DNA of 64,000 nt, taken from Lichenostomus cassidix (Eukaryota > Chordata > Aves > Passeriformes > Meliphagidae). Made by a program: the position numbers and the translations under genes. Within the stretch, counting starts at the first letter, position 1. Each line of letters begins with the position of its first letter. The notes under the pieces are model-generated. The model did not search any database. It had not been told where the DNA came from and saw only the letters and a program-made list of their open reading frames with translations. Below, in pieces: positions 38,421-51,839 of the stretch. The stretch covers positions 147,192,656-147,256,655 of the forward strand of contig CM039182.1 in NCBI GenBank assembly GCA_008360975.2, read 5' to 3'.

Positions 38421-41400
38421 AGCCAGTGACACTGCTAACACTGAACAGTTGCTGCTTAGAGAAGAGGTTTGATTCTTATCCAGATATTCAGCTGGAGACA
38501 GAATTGTAGGATGGACTGATAATCCCTCAGGGAGGCACGAACCTTCAGGAAAAAAAAGGCCAAGATAAACTTACATAGATCCCAAGCAAGATCCAAGACA
38601 AACTTCAAACAGCCTGTGTGTGTAGGGAACCATTAAAAATACTGGATGAGTAGCCAGTCCATACCTTGCCGCAAGGCAGGACAGAATGCATCGGTCATTC
38701 CTGGCAGATGCTTGTCCATCTTGTTCTGCAAGACCTAGCAGAGAAGAGCCCACGCCTCCCCCAGGCAATGTACTTCACAAGTGTCATTGCTTGAAAGGTC
38801 TTTTTCTCTGTGGTCACTCTAATGCTTCCTCGCTTTGTTTAACACCCTTCCTTATTCACTGTGCCATACTCAAGGTCTTCAGGAACAGACCTGTGGTTTT
38901 GATCAGCTTTGGAATGCTCCACAGGCTCGATTCTTCTCAGAGACCATGGAAATAGTTTTTAACTCCTCATCACCCAACCTGCAGTCAGGTTCCAGCTAGT
39001 CACCCAAATCAGGACCACACATGCTCAAGAGCCAGCAGCTTCCATTGTGACACTTACTGCTGGATACTCAGCCAAGCTTGCAGCCCATGCCTCTACCTCT
39101 TCAATGCCACCTTTTCTGTGATCCATCTTGGCAAAGGAAAAATCTCCTGAAACCTTTTGAAAGAAATCTATATCATACCAAAATGCCAGCAGCTGACCTA
39201 CTACATCGTAAGGACACTGACTTCAAACATCAGATAGCAACAGCAACGAAGCAAGTCTGAGGCTTTGTGAAAAATCGTCTCTAGTGTCAGTCCAGAAAGT
39301 CAAACCAGACCTGAATGCAGCCCATACAGCATAAACTATCACAAGTATAGGAGTGGTACAAGGGCTTCTGAATGAAAATTCAGAATTAAAGGGAATGGAT
39401 ATTTGGGGAGAAAAAAAAAAAACCCAAGCCATACCTAGTGCTTTTCACTCATTAAAATAAACCTCTTGGATGTGCAGTACATTCAGTAACTGACTTGGAG
39501 CACTGCTAATTTGCCCATGTTAGTCTACATCTCTAGGTATCAGCTTATGCTGTTTCCTCTGACTGCCAGAGTGCACTCATTAAGGCAAACACATTGTTAC
39601 TAAAGTACTAATTGTTTTGAAAAGTGCCCTTTAAATAACAGGTCTTTTACTACTAGGCAGGATGTGTTTTAAGAGCTTAAGCCTTTGTTGCCAAAAGACT
39701 GGATGATCCTTTTTTCGTTTGTCAGAGAAAAATACCAGAAGTGAACAAAAAAGCTGATAGGGTATCAGTACAGACTGAACAGCAACCACCTCCTTCCTCT
39801 TTTTGGGATCTTCATTCCCACATGGAAGAAGCAAAAGAGGGGAGAAAATCTAAAGTAGAGAGGTTGGGAAGATCACTGAATTCTCAATATATCAGTTGAA
39901 AGGTCAACTGAAGAGTTCAGGTCAAATCACTGGGATTTCCAGGTGCTTCCGATGGCACAGATCCAGTGCTGCAGTTTAACTATCAATTGCGTAGAACCAG
40001 CCTTATCTCATTTCTAACACACCTAAGTAATACTGAAAAAAAACCAAACACAAAAAAAAGTAGATTAAGAACTTTTATAGAAGACGTGTCAAAGTGATGG
40101 TGGGTAGACAACTTTAAATGTTGGTCTCCAGACTTCCACATCCCAAAATACAGGTTTTTTTTTCCTTCTTTGGCAGTCTGGGGCAATCCAGGGGGTTTTT
40201 TTTGACAGCCTAGTATATGTGATGATCCTGAATCATGCTGAAAGGGCATCCTTCTACTGTTTCTAGTCCTCAGCAGAAAATATACTTTATCCTGTAAGGA
40301 ACTCTTCTAAAATTCATGGTCTGCCTCTGCAAGCCCAAGAAGTCCCCAAAGGCCAGAAAAAATATGGGCAAGCATTGAGACTTCAAGTCACCTCTGCAAG
40401 TATGAGGTGTTTTTCTGATGCAAGATTGTAACGGAGAGTTCAATCATCTTTATTTCATGAACCGTTTTAAAATATTCCTGATGCAGTATCTTACATGACA
40501 CAGCCTGCATGCAGAGCCTTATGGTCAGAGCTCCATGTCCTTCCTGCTGCTGGAGTTCATTTTACTGCAGAACAATATTTTATATGCATCCAGAGCAAAG
40601 TTAAATTAAGCACCAAACTGCATATTTTTAAAAACTATTCCGGCTGCAAACATTATTTTCTCTGAGTGAAATCAGACTTGTTTCACTATAACAGTTCAAA
40701 CTATTAACAGCTAACAGCAACTGTTCATTAGTTCAAGTAATGGAGACATAGACATTTGAAACAAGAATTTTTGACACCTTTCCCTACAGTAGTGTCTGGT
40801 CCTGAGAAGTTGCGTATGGGTGTGGAAGGAAGCAAAGTGACTAATCAAAATTCGAGTGGCTACAGGTTTGTTACAACATTTAATTTCTGACACAGCTCCC
40901 ACAACCTGAGTTGCTTCAAACATAGGAGGAAGACATCCTCTCCAGAGGACATCAAGAGAAAGGAGGGTGGAAGAAATAAAATATTCTATCTGCACCCAAA
41001 ACACCTCTGTAATGAGTTAATGGTAGCATGCCTCGGAAATTGCTGACATTGCCAATTGCCTTGGGAGTAGAACTCTCATTTCTATCTTCCCTTCAATATG
41101 CCAAGAATATCCCTAAATTGGGAGTCTATGAGCATTTCCTTGGAGCTAATCTCCTGCAGTACACAATTAGAGAGAGCTGCAGCAGGTTTCATTCATCAAT
41201 CTGTGCCCTCAAGCTCTCTGTGAAATTTTTCTGCCTGAGAAGGTCTTCTTCTCTGTTGGGAGAGCAAGGAGACAATCAGCTTCCCATCAGGTACCTTTTA
41301 ACCCCACTACTTGCCTGCTTTTCTCTGAAGCTCCTTTTTCCTGCTGGTGCAGGGAATTGAAAGGACAATGCAGTCTGCTCCCTCCTAATCATCCTAATAA

Positions 41401-42934
41401 GTAACAAATAAAGGTCCTTAATAGAGAGATTCCTTTCACTGGCACGCCCTAATCACCTCCATAATGAAAGCAGTTAAAGAGGATACTGAACCCTTTAACC
41501 AACTGATGGCTGTATAAGCCTCTTGCAGAAATTGGCCGGGTATTAAAAAAAAAAGTCATTTAACTCTTTAAAAAGAAAAAAACTGCCAAGAAACTTCAGG
41601 GGTTCTTCCCCTGAAACAGAAGAAAAGTAAGTGCACATTACACTTCAGAAAAAAGAAAAGGCATCTCCGTGGATCAGAAGATGATAGATCAGAAGAGGTT
41701 GTTAAATGTCTGGCAGTCATGAAAGTAAGGAAAACAAACAAACAACAAGAAAAGAACCACACACCACCAAAAAAATAGAATAAAAATATAAACATTCTTC
41801 CTCAAGATTTCTCTTTGTTCAAGTCTAAGGTATGCAGTAGGCATGTAGCTTAGCCTTTTATTTTCAATTAAAAAGATACAAATCAGTATAAATGTCAAAG
41901 TCAGCATACACTTTACCTTCAAAACTCTATTTGCTTCATTATTTAAAATAAATTAATCTGAAAACTGCTTTTAAAGATATTTTCCATTAGTTGGTTTGCT
42001 AGAGAATATAGGTCCTTGCACTGAAAAATTCTTGTCAAATAATGGCCTGATACAAAACTACTGTAACTCAAAATATTCTCTCTGTTAATTATAACAATTT
42101 TTGGATCAGGTCTTTATTTCTGTGTTTGGGGGGTTTTGTTTTGTTTTTTTGTTTGGTTGTTTTTTTGGTTTTCTGCCAAACTTTCCTTTATCCACAGACA
42201 CTCTCACTTCAATCACAGGAAGTGCTGTAGCTGCAATAACAATATCAATGTTAGCTGTGACTAATCAAGCCACAGATACCTGGGGGGGTTACAGGTAACC
42301 TGGTAATCTACCTAAAATCAGTAGATTCCATGGACTAGAACCCTGAGAAAGTAACAAATTATAATTAATTTGCATCACAGTAATGTCCATGAGTGAAATT
42401 TCTGATGTAGTCCATGACTTCATTCAAAAATATCAAAAAGAGGGGAATCAGCCTTCTACACACAGCAAACATCTGTTGCAAGTCCACAGTAAGCTCTTAG
42501 TTCGACTTACAGGCAGCAAGGACTCATCAGTTCTGCATCGCCAGTAAGTGTCCTTGCTAGCATCTGTTAGAGGGGAAGGGGATATTTCATGTGGCCTTTA
42601 ATGATATCCAGCCAAGGACCTTCAGTAAAATCCATAGCAAGTGGATACCTGATAGCCTAAAGGGCCTTTGACAGAAGAAACACAATAATCGCAGAGATAA
42701 TTAGGCAGAATCATACATGAACCTTCATGAAATGAAGCTCCAGGTTCTGCTATTATTGAATGTCAGAAGACCTAACGTGCAAGAGTCTGCCAGTATCACC
42801 TTGAACTCCTTATGCACCTCAGTCTTTGGTTCATCTCCACTGTTTAATCTGGTTCTAAACTCATGTCATGTTGTCCAAGAGAAAAAGAAGTGAGCAGTCT
42901 GGCAATTAGAAACGGCTCCCAACCTGAATCTTCA
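38421..42934. other. Intron DNA, nothing recognised
   Basis: AT-leaning unique sequence with a G/T-rich run at about 42124-42172. Confidence 0.6.
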
Positions 42935-43052
42935 GAAAGTCATTTTCTCTTCTTGTCTCTAAATTGAGGATAATTTTTAAACAGAGGTGTTGTGAAGATG
43001 AATCACCTAATGTCAGTACAACATTCTGAATATAAAGTGCTGTGCAACTCCA
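42935..43052 (+). mobile_element. MIR-like SINE relic
   Basis: The core resembles the MIR 3' half: TTTTCTCTTCTTGTCTCTAA, ATTGAGGATAAT, GTGTTGTGAAGATGAA, then AATGTC...ATAAAGTGCTGTG. MIR/CORE-SINEs predate the amniote radiation, so a worn copy is expected. Exact family and borders are uncertain. Confidence 0.6.
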
Positions 43053-43689
43053 GCTCAAAGCCATGAGAATGGATTTCACCATTTATGGGGGAATATGCTC
43101 TGGCACTGAAGGAACCGAGGACCTCAGCTCTGATGGCATTCGAGGAAACACAACAGCATTCTTGGCTGTCCTTCATGCCAGACCAGCAGCATCTGTACCA
43201 AAACTCATGGTGTCCAACAGGGAAGCTCTCCATCAATCAGTTTTCCTTTGGTCAAGCCTCATAGTTGTGAAGCTGTCCCAAGAGAAAGCAAAAGGATTTT
43301 TATTCTTTTTAGTTGAAGCAGGCATAAGCCCATTGCTAACAGCTAAATTTCTTTCCTTATTCTTAGTCAAAAATACCTTCTTTTCCTCCCAGCTCTGCCC
43401 TGTGAACTTCTGCTTGCCATCCTTGTATTATCTCCTTCAGCTAACTTCTTTCCCAAAACACTCACCAACACCTCTAGCTTAAAACCTTGCTTGTGGGTAA
43501 ACACAGATATTTCTATTCTGACACTTGCTAAGGTACATAAATGGGTTTATAGGCTAGAAAAATAATCAATAAGCAAAGACCATAAAGTGGAGAAAACAGA
43601 ATTTCAAAGATCTTTGGGTTTTTTCTCAAGAAAAACAAGTTAACCCAAGAACTATTAGGGCTCAAGAAGCAGGGGAAAAAGGATGATTC

Positions 43690-43925
43690 AGAAAATCATA
43701 GAACATACAGCTGATAAAGACTTCAAGAGGTCAGCCAGTCCATCTTCCTCCCTAAAGGCAACAGAAGCTACAGCTTAAACATTCCTGGGAGATTTTTGTC
43801 TAATCTCTTTTTAAAGCAGACTCCTTAGGCAGTCTCTACCTGCACACAACCACCCTGATTGCAGGAAGAGTTTTCTTCGTTTAATCTAAATCTCTCTTGC
43901 TTCAGGTAAAGAAAGAAGTTATGGA
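43690..43925 (-). mobile_element. CR1 3' fragment
   Basis: Complement of a CR1 3' end: AATCATAGAACATACAGCTG, CTTCAAGAGGTCAGCCAGTCC, TTGTCTAATCTCTTTTTAAA, ACAACCACCCTGATTGCAGG and AATCTAAATCTCTCTTGCTT. Confidence 0.88.
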
Positions 43926-45002
43926 TAGTTGGGAGGAAGTGAAAGAGCATCAAATCCTAAAATCCTCCAAGACATTAATTTCTCAAGTGTGGTTAGAGTA
44001 AGGAAATCTGCCCACACCTCCACCAAGCTCAGTGGCCAGAGATTTCTCAATATTTCCCCAAAACAGTTTTCCAACTCTTACTATTACATTTGCACTGCCA
44101 ATACACTCTACAGTGGGAAGTTGCAGGTCAGCATCATTCTGAGCTGTAATTTTTACTTGCTTATCAGTGATTTTTAAAAAGCTTTTGCTAAAGTGCCTCT
44201 GGCAAGAATCTGAGGTATCATTGCAAAACCAGTTTTCAAGAACTCAAGGACTGTTTCCATAAACATGTGAATAAAGTAGCCTCGAAGTCTTCTCTGTGTT
44301 AGAAGAACATTCTTTTGGAATTTTTTTCCTTCTATTCTCATCAGACAAAGAATATAGTGTGAAACAATCTTGCAGAGTATTTTAATTATGCAGGGGAGCA
44401 AAATCCTACACATAGTCCATCTTCACAGGGCTCACTGTAGCTCACCTCTTTCTTGCTTGGGAAATAGCACCAGCAGATATTCAGGTCCTGATCATCCAGT
44501 ATTCTCCACTAACGTTTCAGATGGCATGAATGAAGACATTTGTTACTTCAGTGTATCTGCAAGCATTTGTCTCACCAGAAAATCCTGGTTTCTACTTTCA
44601 CCTGAGTTTATTAACAATTGATTGGCTTAACCTACTCTCTCCTTGTTTGGGGTTTTGAATGAGATATGACCTTCATGGTCCTGGCAAGTCATGAATGCAG
44701 CAGTTAAGTGACCAAAATATTTGTGTCTTTATTCTCAGTCTCTTCCTTTACATATCTTGGTTTCTTCCATTCTTTTCTTTTTTCCATTGCAAGTTGTCCA
44801 TCTGCCATGATTCCCTATTCAAACCTTTTCCATGGGCTGACTCTAAATATTACCATCCATCAAAAACCACGAGCAGACTCAGAACACCAGAGGTTGCTCT
44901 TCAAGGAGGAGCAACCCAAAAAAAAGAAAAATTCACATGTGAAAACACTTCGATATTTTTCTAACCCAAATCAGAGACATAAATGTACTACCAAGTTGGT
45001 GT

Positions 45003-45090
45003 TTTTATACCCATTTTACAGAAGGCTAAAATGATGCAGAGAAAGAACACGGAGACTCAATCGCTATCCCAAAATGGATTTAAGCATGTG
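45003..45090 (-). mobile_element. MIR-like SINE relic
   Basis: The plus strand shows TTATACCCATTTTACAGAAGG followed by GCAGAGAAAG, the complement of the MIR cassette around CTGTAAAATGGGG. Only the central part is recognisable. Confidence 0.5.
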
Positions 45091-45186
45091 TTTGCTTAGT
45101 TCATTAATGCAGGTTCAAACTCCCTGTCAGGACACCATCTGCCAGAAGTATGCAATGTCCTCATCTGGATGCAGACAGTTTCTGAG

Positions 45187-45211
45187 TGTTTGGCTACTCA
45201 GTAGCCAAACA
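45187..45211. repeat. 25-bp perfect odd palindrome
   Basis: Arms of 12 bases (TGTTTGGCTACT and AGTAGCCAAACA) are separated by a single C. It could extrude as a cruciform or bind a dimeric factor. Confidence 0.9.
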
Positions 45212-46131
45212 GCTGTCAATAGGTGGATGTTCCATTCACCATTACAGGTATTGCACGACATTCTTAAAATAAGTATTTTGTCTGAACAGTTCAGTCACTG
45301 CTTATAGTAGGTTCAATACTGAAAGCAAAGACCTAAAAGCTAGAAAAAGACACTAGTAATTCACAGCACAAACTGCCTTAATTTTGCTCCCCTTACAGTC
45401 ACTTCTCAGGAAAAAAAATAAATAAATAACAATCTTCAATCTGTTTGTTGTTTCAGTTCATTTTAGGGTGACACAAACAGCTTTCAGTTCTTTACATTCT
45501 GCACAAGCCTCCAGAAATATTCAGTGTTTACTAGAGCTCGGTGGTGTTAAATCAAGTATGACTATCACCCTTTAAGGCCTAAATGATAGAGCGATATCCA
45601 TACCAATAACACATTTTGACAGTGTCAACACCTGCTTACACAGAAGCAGTTTAATGACTCTTATAGACCTGTAGAAAAGGGCATTAAAACTCACTAGGAA
45701 TCCTAGAAATAATTCTTTATTTTTGGAAGACAGTGTTTTCATTCATAGTATCAAGGCCTTTAGATGAACTCTGTGGCATATTCTACAGTGTATCTCATAA
45801 AAGACAAATAGCTGGATGAAAAACTTTATTAAACCAGTCTTTTTCATCATTTTGACTGCGTAACTGCAAATGGATAGGAATTCATACTAGCTGACTCTGA
45901 AACAAGAACAATCCTGAAATAATCTCAGCACCTGGTGAGAGCCAAGAAAAGCTTATAAGTTCTTTTTGATCACCTAAAAACTTTCACAGAATTCAAACAT
46001 AACCAAAATTTTGTAGAAGCTGGGGCTGAAGGAGAAGAGGGGGAGAGGATTTTCTGCTAATTGATTATAAAAGCAGACTCGCTGAATGTTGTAGCACCTG
46101 CTGCTACCAACCTTTCCATTGCTGTGTCAGT

Positions 46132-46172
46132 AAAAAAAAAAAAAAAAAAAAAAGAAAGAAAGAAAGAAAGAA
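46132..46172. repeat. A22 run followed by (GAAA)n
   Basis: Twenty-two consecutive A then about five GAAA units. It could be the tail of a retroposed sequence, but I recognise no element in front of it. CR1 elements do not end in poly(A), so a plain simple repeat is more likely. Confidence 0.85.
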
Positions 46173-46485
46173 CATTGCACCTGGGGCGTAGAAAAATATG
46201 TTGTGCCTCAGGTTAAAAAAAAAACTGTTTCCATATACTTGATTAGCCCTCACTTTTGTTTAGTACTCAGCTTGACAATTGATCAACGACAACCAACCAC
46301 CTGCCAATAAAAGCCAAACACCATAGATTAGAGGAAATGAGAGACTTGACCAAATCTCAGTGCTTCGCCTCACACAGAAGAGTTTCAGCTTATCAAGGTC
46401 CCGTCCAAACAGATCTTTAATTATGCATTTCCACGGGAAGCAACAAGCTGCAGAGCTTGCCTGAGGAGGGGAACCTGGACCTGTG

Positions 46486-46935
46486 GCGAAACCTTCAGCA
46501 CCACAGCCCAAGGGCTCTGCCGGAGCTGTCGCCTCAATGCCATGGAGTGGGGACACTGCTGGAGCTGTCCCTTCAGCACCATAGCCCAAGGGCTCTGCCG
46601 GAGCTGTCTCCTCAGTGCCATGAATTGGGAAGCTGTCCCTTCAGTACCATGGACTGGGACACTGCCGGAGCTGTCCCTTCAGTACCACGGAGACGGACAC
46701 GGCAGGAGCTGTCCCTCCAGCACTAGGAAATGGGGACACCTTCGGACTCATACCTTGAGTACCATGGACACTGCGGTAGCTGTCCCTTCAGCACCACAGA
46801 CTGGGGACACTGCTGGCGTTGTCCCTTCAGCACCAGCACTGCCAGAGCCGTCCCTTCAGCCCCACGTCTCAGGGGCAATGGGCCACCTGTCCCACTGCTT
46901 GGGGACCCTGTTGGACCTGTCCCCTGGCACTGGCA
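46486..46935. repeat. 39-bp GC-rich minisatellite, about 10-11 copies
   Basis: Units are anchored by GCYGGAGCTGTCCCTTCAG followed by a variable part such as CACCATAGCCCAAGGGCTCT or TACCATGGACTGGGACACT. Several copies are exactly 39 bp (starts at 46519, 46558, 46702, 46773); others are shortened. Because 39 is a multiple of three, stops are absent periodically and open frames arise on both strands (89-147 codons). It lies within KCNK9 intron 1, about 3 kb from exon 1. Confidence 0.9.
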
Positions 46936-49639
46936 GAGAAGCATCAGCCTCTTCCCAGTTACTGATGGGCAATGGCCAACCATAAACGCCTTTGATTAAA
47001 TTAAAGCCACAGTAGTTGAAATCAGCACAGCGAAGAGGTAATCACTCCAGACATGTTGCTAGCACGGCAATATCACAGAGTACAATTAAGTTAGACATAA
47101 ATTAGTCTGCAGCCATATGCATATTGCTCGACTTTGTGGTCCGCCGATTCCTATCACTGTTTTGTCTAAGGGAAGTTTTGTGGAGATAGAGGTACCCTTC
47201 CAGATTAGGCAAGGTCTTTGTTCATTCTGCGATGATTTTTAAGACACACTTTTGCAGGAGTATCTACTGAGTACAGCACGTTCACCATTGCATACCCCAC
47301 TGCATGTGCTTCTGGAAGTCTGGCCAGCAGGTTTTATAGGGAGAAAAATGTATATGAGAGCATACACAGAGATTTGGAAAAACAGAATCAGCACAAAAGA
47401 TTAATACAAACATTTTAGATCACTTCCCTGCACAAAAAGAACTTTTCCTAAGATCTTAAATAAAGAACGTAATTTTTTCCCCTCTGTGAGACTAATTAGA
47501 TTAGGATAAATAAGAAATTAAAGAAAAATCCTCCATGCTGACTTTTGCAGACTAGCAGTAGATCAGAAAATATTATGAAGCCACTTTAGTACTGAAGAGA
47601 TGGCACAAAAAATAGAAGTGCATTTGGCAAGATGCAGAGAGCAACTATTAATAAACTTTTGAAAGACGGATCAGATATCCTCCCAGAGCAGAGCTTCCCA
47701 GATGAACAATTGTTACAGAATGTCTGCCTTTCTGCACCATTCTTTATTACCACTCTTCCTCCCAGTGCCGTTGCTATACACATTTTTAAATTTAAACAAT
47801 TCAGACATCCCAAAGCGCCTCTGCCTAGAGAAATGCCTTCTATCCTCTGCATGCTGAGGTACTCCGAGCTTCCTAAACAAATCCCAGCCCTATGCAGGAG
47901 AAAATGCTACAACTTCCCAAGCAACTCGTACTTGTTCCTGGGTAAAATACTATCAATACAGCAAACTACTGTACAAACAGCCCTCTCTACCTGTCACCAA
48001 CTGAGCTTAAGAACGCAGCCAAGTATTGCAAGCAGCTCCTAGGCAGGAGTACAGAGCACCGTGAGTACACAGCGTGTGTGCAGAAGGCTTGTTGTAACAC
48101 AGAGGAGCACGACAGAGCAGTGCTCACTTAGCACAAATAAGTGGCAAGAGACAGGTTGAGGAAGAGAGACTCAGTGGTCAAAGGAGGAAAGAGAGTCCTG
48201 ATATCATAATGAACAGCGGGAAATACAAATCATCAGCCAGAGTTACATTCTACTTTATATTCAATAACCTGTTAATATATGCATTTGTATTAATATGTCT
48301 AATAACAGAGAGGAAGAGGAAATTAAGCCTTAAAAATCTTATCTTTGTAAGGGTAAATAGGTTTTATATTGTCAGATGGTCTTTCCAAGGAAATATTATA
48401 CTGCCTCAGCTACACTATAGTCAAATACAAACACAAGCAGAGACTTTTCAAAGGGCAGTGGACAGCACGTTCTGCTGAAAACTCAGTATCTTCAGGTGGC
48501 GGCGTGAAAATTTCTTGTAACGATCTCTAAATGGCAAAAAGACCAAGTCCTTCTGTATTAATAAGAGAGCTGCTTTTTTGTCCTGTTCAGTATAATGCAC
48601 TATCAAAAAGCCACGGAGCTAGAGGGGTCTTTTCCCATCTCCATAGATGTTAGGGGGGAACATCCAGAAGTTCTGGGAGAATGTTATCAACTGCCTTAAT
48701 AAACCCACCTTAAAGAACACAAAACCAGCACAAGCAAACCTGCTCATCCAGCCAAAGCTGGAGTTGTAGCACAGTTCATCGTGCACTCCGCAGCCTCTAA
48801 TCATCATGGTGTTTATTTTTACGGCAGAGAAGCCAACTTTGTGACAAATGCTTGGCTTTAGCTGCGGGAAGCAGGGAAGTACAAAATGACAGCCTGTGGC
48901 TGTGTCCACTGACTGTCCCTTGACTGTCCTGGGAAATGGCACATTTGGGAAGATGGGCAGCATGGATGTGACAGCAAGCATCATTTTGCCTGTCAGACCA
49001 TGTGCCCACAAAGGGGAGACGCAAACTGTGACCTGTTGTCACATCAGACACTCCAGCTGCAATAAAAACTCCAGGAACATATTGGCAATGCCCAGGGTTT
49101 GACCACAGCTGTGGGAACCACCACCACAGCCCTTGCCAACACTAAAACAAAGTTTGCAAAAGCAGGTCTATCCATGCTTGGCCACATTAAGGGCTTTCCC
49201 AGCTGATCCAGTTCCCATGCCCTTATCATTTTCATTCTCCTCCAGCTGCCTTTTGCCTAAGCTTTTCCCGTGTCTCTTAAGGTGGAAGAAAGAGTGTGAC
49301 AACAGGGCCTTCTTCCTCAGAGGAGCCCCAGGAGTGTCACCCTGCCTCTTCCCCTCTCTTTCTCGCCATCCAAGCCACAGCACCATAGTAGCCCCCTGGC
49401 CAGTGCCAATGCCCCGAGCTAGACCAGCCCCACGCTTCTCCAGTCTCACCCAGACACAGAGGATCCATCTCCAGGAGAAGAGGTGCGGGACACCGTCCAG
49501 TCCAACAAGCGCCCAAAAAGAGCATTAAATTACATTAAACACAGGAGGGAAGTAAAAACAAAACATCCAGCACAGACACCTTTGCACCCCACAGCCTCCC
49601 TGCCCCTCTCCCTTTCTTGCAGCCCGGGAAGCTTTTGCC
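46936..49639. other. Intron DNA between minisatellite and exon 1
   Basis: Unique sequence with rising GC content toward exon 1. No repeat family recognised. Confidence 0.6.
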
Positions 49640-49676
49640 CCAGCCCTGGCCCCATAGGGCCTCCCCGAGGGGAGTC

Positions 49677-50463
<787 letters not shown>

Positions 50464-51117
50464 TCAGGCGGAGCGGCGGAGCCGCGGGAAGCCGGGCGGC
50501 GGCAGCGCGCCCATCCGCGGAGGAGGAGCGGGGCGAGGGGCGGAGGGCGCCCGGGCTTCGGCCGTCGGGGGCCCGACCCGCCCCGGCCCCGTCTGCCTGC
50601 GGGAGCGCCGGCCGGGCGGGTCGGGACGAGCTGGGCGCTCTATTCCTTCCGCCGCGGTGCGCGGAGGGCGGCGGGGAGCCAGGCAGCTGCTGCCTCTGCT
50701 GCTGCTGCTGCAGGTGGCCGCGGCGTGGGCAGCGGAGCGGCGTCCGGCGCGGCGAGGGCGGCGGCGGCGGCGGCTGTGTGAGGCGGCGGACGCGGGGCCG
50801 GGGGCAGCATCCCCGGGCGCGCCGGGCCGCGCCGCCGCTCCGGCGGGAGGCGAGGGCGCCGGGCCGGCGGCGTGGCCCTGGCGGCGGGGAGCCGGCGCCC
50901 CGCGAGCGGGAGGAGCGGCGCGGAGCCGCCCCGGCCGGCGGGCGGGGAGGCGGCGGCGGCGGCGGAGCGAGCACCTGCCCGGGGCAGCGGCGGGGCGGGA
51001 CGGCGGCGGGCGCTGGCTCCGGCCGCGGGCTGCCGGGAGGAGCGGAGAATCGCCGGCGGCTTCCCCGGGGAGCGCGTGAGGACAGCTCGGCCCCAGGCGG
51101 ACACAAAGACGGAGGCG

Positions 51118-51212
51118 AGAAGAAAAATTGAAAAATAAGACCAAAAAAAAAAAAAAGGGAAAGAAAAAAACGAGAAAAAGAGGCGAAAAGGAGGGGAAAA
51201 TGAAAGGGTACT
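51118..51212. repeat. A-rich (purine) tract inside the CpG island
   Basis: About 95 bp of almost pure purine on the plus strand, including a 14-base A run, so pyrimidine/T-rich in the KCNK9 sense direction. It separates the main CpG island from its upstream part. Long T-rich tracts in promoters tend to exclude nucleosomes; a role here is inference. Confidence 0.7.
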
Positions 51213-51380
51213 TTCACGGCTGCTGCCCCGGCGGTCGGGGCGGGGGCTGCTTTATTTAGGATGGTTTTAGAACAAAGCCGTTAAGAAAAAGAGCAACCGT
51301 CCTCCTCCTCCTCCTTCTCCCGGGCTCTTGACATCATCTCGGGGAGAAGCGAGCCCGCGCCCCGCAGCCATCGCCTGCGC

Positions 51381-51424
51381 GCGTGTGTGTGAGAGCGTGT
51401 GTGTGCGGGCGTGTGTGTGTGTGT
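51381..51424. repeat. (GT)n microsatellite, interrupted
   Basis: Alternating GT runs broken by GAGAGC and GCGGGC directly precede the hexanucleotide array. Alternating purine-pyrimidine DNA of this kind can adopt Z-form. Confidence 0.85.
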
Positions 51425-51460
51425 GCCCGTGCCCGTGCCCGTGCCCGTGCCCGTGCCCGC
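51425..51460. repeat. (GCCCGT)n hexanucleotide repeat
   Basis: Five perfect GCCCGT units plus a sixth ending GCCCGC. On the minus strand this reads as GGG runs separated by CAC, six G3 tracts with three-base loops, a textbook G-quadruplex pattern on the KCNK9 sense strand just upstream of the candidate promoter. Confidence 0.9.
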
Positions 51461-51839
51461 TCCGCCGCGGGAGGCGGGATACGGGAGGCGGGATGCGCGG
51501 GCCGCCGCGGGGAGCGCCTTAACCCCCTCGGCGCCGCCCCGGCAGGGAGCGGCCGCGGAGCTCCCCCGGCGCGGCTGCGGCTCCCGCCCGCCTCCCCGGG
51601 TTCGGCCACGCCCCGGCCGCCGAGCGGGGCCGAGCGGCGACAGGGCGGGATCGTGCCGTGCCCGCAGGGACAGCTCGGAGCCGCTCCCACCGTCCAGCCG
51701 AGCCGAGCCGCGCGGAGCGGCCGGGACAGGTCGGTGCCACCCCAGGGGACAGCGGCTCCGCGGCCACACGCTGAGCGGTACGGCACGGCAGCTCCGCGCA
51801 CCGCCGCCCCTCCACACACCGCCGCGTACAGCCCGGCAC

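Larger units (their letters stand above)
43926..46485. other. Intron DNA
   Basis: Holds the MIR-like relic at 45.0 kb, the palindrome at 45187 and the A-run at 46132. Otherwise nothing recognised. Confidence 0.6.

Noticed and set aside
43042..43482. 146-codon plus-strand open frame
   Set aside because: Begins in the MIR-like relic, has no recognised domain and no splice or promoter context.
46421..46999. Repetitive proteins encoded on both strands
   Set aside because: Explained by the 39-bp minisatellite period, with no start context or conserved gene structure.
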